From Vreelandella profundi (lineage in GTDB: Bacteria > Pseudomonadota > Gammaproteobacteria > Pseudomonadales > Halomonadaceae), in assembly GCF_019722725.1 (NCBI RefSeq), contig NZ_CP077941.1, positions 2,480,001-2,544,000 on the forward strand: a stretch of DNA of 64,000 nucleotides. The letters are read 5' to 3'. Below are positions 58,644 through 64,000 of the stretch, one piece after another. Position numbers and translations under genes: made by a program. How positions within the stretch are numbered: the first letter of the stretch is position 1; every line of letters starts with the position of its first letter. The notes below the pieces were generated by a model. It was not told where the DNA came from. It did not search any database and worked only from the letters and a program-made list of their open reading frames with translations.

Positions 58644-60416
58644 TCATCCTTGCCCTTCCCACATAAGTAGCGCCGCAAGCACTGCGGCAAGCACCATCAT
58701 CAAACCACTGGAATGATGCCGCAACCAGCCCTCCCCGGCCAATACGCGTGATAAAGAAACCATAAATCTGTTTTCCACACTTTGCGCGACAGTCACGCTG
58801 GCCGCTTTAATCTTGCCACAGCCGTGCCCTATCACACGTATCGGCACCAGCGCAGCGCTGACGACACAAGCATAAAGCCACCATAAATCACCTGCAGGGG
58901 GCGCTTTACCCTTAAAGGGGCGGGTTAATACCCAGCCCACGGCGGCGAGAAGAACACCTGCCGGAAATGGCCATATAATCCCCAGCCACTCTTTAATGGG
59001 CGGCATTTCAATACTGCCCGCAGGCAACGGTAGCCACAGCGGTGTCACAAGCGCCGCCATAATGCCTGCTAGCCAGGCGCCCGATTGCCACGGGTTGCTG
59101 CCGCCCTGCTCGCGCTGCTGCCACTGGCGCCAGAGCGCGACACTCACTAGCGCCGCGGTGCCAACGGCGGCCCAGCTCAGCAGCTTAATTAACGATTCAT
59201 GATGCATCTCATAAAGCGGGCTTTTGACGCCCCACTTGCTGACCATGCCTGCGCCAATAGCACCGGCCAGCGATATACCCGGCAGCGCCATCAACGCCCA
59301 CATCAGAGGCAACGGCCAGCGCGGCAGGTGCTCACTAATACTGGTGCCCATAAACAGGCTGCCTTTGGCCAACGCGTGATGAGCTGCAAACAACACCAGG
59401 CCCGGCCACAGCAGTGGCCAAACATCCGGCGCCACCAGCCCCATTGCCACCAGCGCGGTCATCATGCCCATTTGACTAATACTTGAATACGCTAGCACGG
59501 CCTTGGGATGGCGCTGAAAGACACCGTAGAGCGCCGCGGCGAAGGCGGCTGCCAATCCGGCTATTAGCATGACGTGGCCAAACTGGGCCAAGGCATCGGA
59601 TACCTCTTCATGACCCAGCGGCAGCACGCTTATCCAGCCGAGCAGGCCGGCTTTAATCATCGCCCCGCTGAGCACCGCACTGGCCGGTGCGGGCGCGACC
59701 GGGTGTGCCAACGGAAGCCATACGTGCAATCCGATCACGCCGGCTTTGACGCCAAAGCCTAAGCACAGCAAGGCAGCCATCCATGCGCCCTGCTCCGCAA
59801 CTAAAATACTCTCACGCACGCCTTGCAGCGTTAGCGTGTCGGCCTCACCGGCGGCCCATAAAAAGCCGCCTAAAATAAGGCCTTCGCCGACCACGGCCAA
59901 GATTAAATATACCCGAGCGCCCAGCCGCGCCTCTTGTGTACCGGTATGCACCACGAGGGCATAAGCGGCAAACGTCATCAGCGCAAAGCCTAAATAAAAG
60001 CTGGCAATATCCTGGGCGATCACCATCAGCACGTTGCCCAATAGGGTCATTGGCCACAGCAATGAAAAACGCTGCAGGCGTCGCTGAGCGGCTTGATCGC
60101 CCACCTGAGCCTGCTGCTGCTCCGCCGCAAAATAACCTCGCGCGTGCACCGCCGCTAAACTCCACAGCAACGCGGTAAACGCCAGCCATGGTCGGCTTAG
60201 CGAGTTTAACGCCCACTCTCCGCCCAGCATCCAGGCATCGATAGTCCACTGCGCTTCGCCACCGTACGCTAACAGTAAGGCAGGCCAGGCAGCGCTCACC
60301 CACAGCAGCGAAAAATAGTCGCGCCGTGAGCTTGGCGTGCGATAGGCGTGCCAAGCTGAACTTCCCGCGACGCACAGCGGCCATAGCAGTGACAGCGCCA
60401 GCAGCAGCGTCATCAT
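58644..60416 (-). CDS. Antiporter-like proton-conducting membrane subunit (complex I/MrpA-D family)
   Basis: 590 residues, about 15 membrane segments. The proton_antipo_M core is present: FYLGFALMTFAAYALVVHTG, GVIGLHVWLPLAHPVAPAPASAVLSGAMIKAG, AVLAYSSISQMGMMTALVA and HHALAKGSLFMG. Lys and His residues in these segments are those that carry protons in Nuo/Mrp subunits. The C-terminus has extra helices. It is the last of three such subunits, overlapping the preceding gene by four bases. Confidence 0.88.
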   Translation of the reverse strand: MMTLLLALSLLWPLCVAGSSAWHAYRTPSSRRDYFSLLWVSAAWPALLLAYGGEAQWTIDAWMLGGEWALNSLSRPWLAFTALLWSLAAVHARGYFAAEQQQAQVGDQAAQRRLQRFSLLWPMTLLGNVLMVIAQDIASFYLGFALMTFAAYALVVHTGTQEARLGARVYLILAVVGEGLILGGFLWAAGEADTLTLQGVRESILVAEQGAWMAALLCLGFGVKAGVIGLHVWLPLAHPVAPAPASAVLSGAMIKAGLLGWISVLPLGHEEVSDALAQFGHVMLIAGLAAAFAAALYGVFQRHPKAVLAYSSISQMGMMTALVAMGLVAPDVWPLLWPGLVLFAAHHALAKGSLFMGTSISEHLPRWPLPLMWALMALPGISLAGAIGAGMVSKWGVKSPLYEMHHESLIKLLSWAAVGTAALVSVALWRQWQQREQGGSNPWQSGAWLAGIMAALVTPLWLPLPAGSIEMPPIKEWLGIIWPFPAGVLLAAVGWVLTRPFKGKAPPAGDLWWLYACVVSAALVPIRVIGHGCGKIKAASVTVAQSVENRFMVSLSRVLAGEGWLRHHSSGLMMVLAAVLAALLMWEGQG

Positions 60417-61918
60417 AGCAAGTACTCCCCGTTTGCGACGCGGGTTGCCCAGTCCAGCGGACTAAACGGCAAGCCTGCCAACAAACCAGCAGCAAGGCTT
60501 ATCAAAGCGGTAAACACCATCGGCAAAAGCAACCAGCCATGGGTTTCAAAGCGCCCTAAACGCTGTTCATCGGGCCAGCTGCCTTTGCCATGCGAAGGCC
60601 CCAAGCGGAACCACAGGCGATGTACAATCGGCAAAAAGTACATCGCGTTGAGCGTACTGCTGGCCACCAGCACGGCCACCACCCAGTACATTTCAGCCTG
60701 GATCGCCCCAATACCGAGGTACCATTTGGTAATAAAGCCAGCAACGGGCGGGAGGCCAATCATGCCTAGCGCGCCAATCGTAAACGCAATACTGGTTAAC
60801 GGCATGCGCTTACCGGCGCCGTCCATTTCGTCGATGCGGTGAATCCCCAACTCTTCTGCATAGTTACCCGCACAGAAGAATAACGTGACCTTCATTAAGC
60901 CCTGGTGCAGCAAGTGCGCTAACGCGCCTATAGTACCGAAAGGCCCAAACAAGCCGATGCCGAGAATGACGTAGGAAACCTGGCTGATGGTAGAAAACGC
61001 TAAGCGGGGTTTCAGCTCTTCTTGCGCAAGGGCTCTTAGCGAGCCATAAATAATTGTAATCGACGCCGCCACCGCAAGCGCGGTAATGACGCCAAGCTCC
61101 ACGCTAAGCTCAATGCCATAAAGATCATAAACCACCCGCAAGATGCCAAACGCCCCGGCCTTCACGACCGCGACCGCGTGCAACAACGCGCTCACCGGCG
61201 CTGGCGCGACCATGGCTCTCGGTAGCCAGCCGTGCAGCGGCACCATGGCAGCCTTGACCGCAAACCCACCCACCAGCAGCGCAAATATTAGCGTTAGCAA
61301 GCCACGATGATCGTTTAAATAGTCGCCCAAGCCCTCTTCGGAAGAAAAAGACTGGTCCCCCGTCAGGCTATAAAGCAGCACCGCGCCCAGAAGCAGTACC
61401 ACGCCAGCCGTGAGGGTATAGCGCAAATAAACGCGGCCCGCATTGAGCGCTTGCTCCGTGCCACGGTGCACCACTAGCGGGTACGTGGAGAGCGTCAGCA
61501 TTTCGTAGAAAATCAAGAAGGTAAACAAGTTATCAGCCAGCGCAATGCCGATGGTACTGGCCACGCAGAGGCTAAAAAAGCCAAAAAAGCGTTTTCGGTT
61601 GGCAGACCCTTCCAAGTAGCCAATCGCGTAAATCGTCGTACACAGCCACAGCAGTGACGATAACCCGGCGAACATCACCCCGAGTGCATCTGTACGCAAT
61701 ACGAAATCAACACCACCGACGACCTGGAAGCTGAAAACATCCTCATATCCAGCGGCTACCCGCCTGACCATTAGGGTAACCAGAACAATATTAACGACCG
61801 CAGCCAGCAGATTAATCGTGGTACGTAGACGGCGGGACTCTTCCGGCAGCGCAAAAATAATCACGGTGACCAGCAGCGCGATAGCCAGCGCGGTGATGGG
61901 TAGCCACGCAGCAGTCAT
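60413..61918 (-). CDS. Antiporter-like subunit D (MrpD/NuoN-M-like)
   Basis: 501 residues with about 14 membrane segments. Signatures: FLIFYEMLTLSTYPLVVHRG, AAMVPLHGWLPRAMVAPAPVSALLHAVAVVKAG, RLAFSTISQVSYVILGIGLFG and HLLHQGLMKVTLFFCAG. It is the most MrpD-like of the three. Start and stop overlap its neighbours by four bases (ATGA), so the subunits are translationally coupled. Confidence 0.9.
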   Translation of the reverse strand: MTAAWLPITALAIALLVTVIIFALPEESRRLRTTINLLAAVVNIVLVTLMVRRVAAGYEDVFSFQVVGGVDFVLRTDALGVMFAGLSSLLWLCTTIYAIGYLEGSANRKRFFGFFSLCVASTIGIALADNLFTFLIFYEMLTLSTYPLVVHRGTEQALNAGRVYLRYTLTAGVVLLLGAVLLYSLTGDQSFSSEEGLGDYLNDHRGLLTLIFALLVGGFAVKAAMVPLHGWLPRAMVAPAPVSALLHAVAVVKAGAFGILRVVYDLYGIELSVELGVITALAVAASITIIYGSLRALAQEELKPRLAFSTISQVSYVILGIGLFGPFGTIGALAHLLHQGLMKVTLFFCAGNYAEELGIHRIDEMDGAGKRMPLTSIAFTIGALGMIGLPPVAGFITKWYLGIGAIQAEMYWVVAVLVASSTLNAMYFLPIVHRLWFRLGPSHGKGSWPDEQRLGRFETHGWLLLPMVFTALISLAAGLLAGLPFSPLDWATRVANGEYLL

Positions 61919-63405
61919 ACGCCACCTCCCTGCATCAATTCCAATGGAAAATGCGCCAAAAGCCCCAGCGCGAAAGCAGCCAACGCCAGCGTCAGGGCGA
62001 TTAAGTCCATTCCCGGCGCAAGCGGCTGATAACGCTGACGCGGTGCCGACTCGTCAAACGAATAGCGAAACATGCGGAATATATAGGCGGCGGTTAGTAA
62101 CGTACCGACAAGCAGTGCCGCCACGGCCCACCACTGCTGGGTGATGATCATGGCCTCAAAGAGCAGCCATTTTGCGGTAAAACCAGCACTCGGCGGCAGG
62201 CCCATCAACGTGATGGCAGCAATGCCAAACACTAACAGTGAAAGCGGCAAGCGTCGGCTGGTGCCGGCCAAGCCCTTTAAGGTACTTTCACCGGTCGCCA
62301 GAATCAGGTTTCCGGCAGCCATAAACATCGCGGCCTTGGCAAAGGCGTGCCCCATTAGCTGCAGCCAAAAGCCTTCCCACGCTAAGGCGCGAGGCAGCGG
62401 CGCGACGTCTGCTCCCAGCAGCAGCGGAAAAATCACCATCAAATAACCCAGCTGCGCGACGGTTGATGAGGCAACCAAGGTTTTCAGTGAGTCGGTACGC
62501 CATGCTAATAGGCCACCCCATACAATCGCCAGCATGCCTAGCCAGGCGATAACACGCGATGCGTAGAAAGCATCCGGCAGTAGGATGCTCCACAGCAGCA
62601 CCAGCATAAACAGCGAAGCTTTGATCACCAGCCCGGCATGCAGTGCACTCACCGGCGTCCAGGCATTTTCGTGGACAGGCGACAGCCAGGCATGCAGCGG
62701 AAACAGCGCGGCTTTCAGTGCAAGCCCCGCGCCCATCAGCGCCGCAGCGAACCATGCCACGGGGCCGGGCTCTATTGTCTCGGCCAAGCCCTGTAAATCT
62801 AACCGGCCCCAGTGGCCTAAAATCAAAGCAACGCCCAGTAGATAAGCCAGCGACCCCACCAGCGCTAGCAGCAAATAGCGCATCCCAGCCTTAAGGGCAG
62901 GCGCTTTACCCGATAGCAGCAGCATGCCAACCGCCGCCAAGCCCATCAGCTCCAAGGCGACATAGAGTGTGAGTAGATCCGTGGCTAGCCACATTAATGA
63001 AAGCGCGCTTATCAACGTGCCCATCAGCGGCCAAAGCCAGCGTGCCATCGGGCCGGGGTCGCTTAAGCGCAAATAGCCGGGCGTATATAGCGCTGCGGCA
63101 AAGCCAATCCACTGGGTCGTTAACAGCAGCAGCACGCTGAGCCCATTTAAGCGCAGCGACAGATGGATGTCTGCGACGGCCCACTGCCAACGCAGCAGAC
63201 CCGCATCGTTAAATGCCAATAGCAGCATTACACCAGCCGCCACTATCGGCGCACCGGCAAGTAGCACGGGCCATACTCGCTTAGGGGGGAATAATGCCGC
63301 CAGCAGCCCCATCAACAGCGGCAGGCAAAGCGCCGTCAACAGCGCCCAGTGGGTTGTGGCAAGCGGCTCAAAGGTGCTATCAAAGAGGCCAAAGCGCCAG
63401 ATCAT
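61915..63405 (-). CDS. Antiporter-like subunit (NuoL/N/MrpD family)
   Basis: 496 residues with about 14 membrane segments: LYVALELMGLAAVGMLLLSG, AALFPLHAWLSPVHENAWTPVSALHAGLVIKASL, TLVASSTVAQLGYLMVIFPL and MGHAFAKAAMFMAAGN. The loop SPVHENAWTP replaces the usual small-residue APAPVSALLH pattern, so this subunit is a divergent member. It overlaps both neighbours by four bases. Confidence 0.88.
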   Translation of the reverse strand: MIWRFGLFDSTFEPLATTHWALLTALCLPLLMGLLAALFPPKRVWPVLLAGAPIVAAGVMLLLAFNDAGLLRWQWAVADIHLSLRLNGLSVLLLLTTQWIGFAAALYTPGYLRLSDPGPMARWLWPLMGTLISALSLMWLATDLLTLYVALELMGLAAVGMLLLSGKAPALKAGMRYLLLALVGSLAYLLGVALILGHWGRLDLQGLAETIEPGPVAWFAAALMGAGLALKAALFPLHAWLSPVHENAWTPVSALHAGLVIKASLFMLVLLWSILLPDAFYASRVIAWLGMLAIVWGGLLAWRTDSLKTLVASSTVAQLGYLMVIFPLLLGADVAPLPRALAWEGFWLQLMGHAFAKAAMFMAAGNLILATGESTLKGLAGTSRRLPLSLLVFGIAAITLMGLPPSAGFTAKWLLFEAMIITQQWWAVAALLVGTLLTAAYIFRMFRYSFDESAPRQRYQPLAPGMDLIALTLALAAFALGLLAHFPLELMQGGGV

Positions 63406-64000
63406 GTCGCACTCTCCTTGGGCCCGCTGTCGTGGTCCAAGGCATCGACCCCTTCCAAATGTACAAGCTGCCTTATTAGCAGAGCGCCGAGCATCGACCC
63501 AAGTGCCGCCACTAATAGCCCCACGCTTATTAACGCCTGGGCAGCCGGAGTAGTATCCGCCACGCCGGCGAGCAGCATAAATACGCCCGAACCGAGTAGA
63601 TTAAACGCTAACAAACGTCTTAACAGGTGACGGTGTAGTGCAAAGGAGGCCATGGCGCTAGCAGCAATCACCACACCAGCCAATACAAGCGGATGTTCAG
63701 AAAGCGAGTGCTGCATATCGGCTAATACATAGCGAATCGCGGCAGCAACCATGACAAACCAGACCAGCGCTAACACTACGCGCACAGCAACGCGCGACCA
63801 TGGCTCGCTAAAATGATCGTGCGTTAAAACGGATGGGCCGCTAGGCCCAAAGTGACCGAGTGCATAAAAAAAGCAGAGCCCTGTCAGCACTGCTCCTAGC
63901 AATAGCTCTGCGCTTGCTAACCAAATGGCACCTAGCTGCCACCATGCCAATGCCATAGCAATAGCAAAAGCCAAAAAGAAGCGGCAGGCGCGCAGAAGAT
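63402..64000 (-). CDS. Fused DUF4040/MnhC(NuoK)-like antiporter subunit, 5' end outside window
   Basis: The frame stays open to the window edge, upstream of an internal TTG at 63974, so the gene is partial. The visible N-terminal part (LASAELLLGAVLTGLCFFYAL) resembles the MrpB/MbhD DUF4040 unit. The C-terminal part (LLRRLLAFNLLGSGVFMLLAG, PAAQALISVGLLVAALGSML) resembles MrpC/NuoK. A segment FGPSGPSVLTHDHFSEPWSR joins them. It overlaps the next gene by four bases. Being first in the visible cluster, it suggests more Mrp-like genes to the right. Confidence 0.7.
   Translation of the reverse strand, partial: LLRACRFFLAFAIAMALAWWQLGAIWLASAELLLGAVLTGLCFFYALGHFGPSGPSVLTHDHFSEPWSRVAVRVVLALVWFVMVAAAIRYVLADMQHSLSEHPLVLAGVVIAASAMASFALHRHLLRRLLAFNLLGSGVFMLLAGVADTTPAAQALISVGLLVAALGSMLGALLIRQLVHLEGVDALDHDSGPKESAT

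Noticed and set aside
59845..60495. Minus-strand frame of 216 codons overlapping the antiporter-like genes in another frame
   Set aside because: It crosses the boundary of two well-supported coupled genes in an alternative frame, and its sequence is rich in Arg/Gly/Cys without membrane pattern.

Overview
The window looks like chromosomal DNA from a halophilic gammaproteobacterium, most likely Halomonas or a close relative. This rests on the P. aeruginosa-like order of the arginine succinyltransferase genes (aruC-F-G-D-B), a cluster of Mrp/complex-I-like cation antiporter subunits, several Na+-coupled transporters, and moderate to high GC. That placement is inference. No rRNA, tRNA, CRISPR array, integrase or insertion sequence was found.

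Layout. (1) 1-7243: the 3' part of an orphan type VI secretion (T6SS) island, with a VgrG spike (5' end outside the window), a DUF4123 adaptor, a ~1190-residue VasX-like candidate effector and a membrane partner carrying a G10 tract, followed by a broken remnant of a second effector/partner cassette. (2) 7244-18311: housekeeping and accessory genes: DUF305 protein, NfeD/SPFH pair, Na+ symporter with a small DUF3311 partner, amidase, LysR, GNAT, BluB, a MarR regulator divergent from a DMT exporter with two palindromic operators between them, and an NhaC-type antiporter. (3) 18687-26004: arginine succinyltransferase operon and its ArgR-type AraC regulator; the last pathway gene (aruE/astE) is absent here. 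(4) 26132-36658: fabV, glutathione peroxidase, LysE exporter, YebC, MscS channel, an ATPase-like protein of unknown role, a quinone-reductase-like enzyme, an ABC exporter and an AbrB-type membrane protein. (5) 36850-37625: an FMN riboswitch controlling a RibH2-type lumazine synthase.

(6) 37760-50540: the most distinctive metabolic region. A ribose-type ABC importer, a DUF2291 protein, a zinc polyol dehydrogenase resembling erythritol/L-threitol dehydrogenase, a SorC regulator, a DhaK-DhaL fused kinase and an RpiB-like isomerase form a minus-strand locus, with transketolase divergent from it. Read together they suggest uptake of a C4 polyol (tetritol), oxidation to erythrulose, phosphorylation, isomerisation to erythrose 4-phosphate and entry into the pentose phosphate pathway. 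TGAACA half-sites in its control regions are candidate SorC operators.

(7) 50621-64000: RIO kinase, DbpA helicase, YbaK, a small lipoprotein, a cation diffusion facilitator with a divergent LysR gene, a PIN-PhoH ATPase, a YihY/BrkB protein, and an overlapping cluster of three large antiporter-like subunits plus a fused smaller subunit that runs off the right edge.
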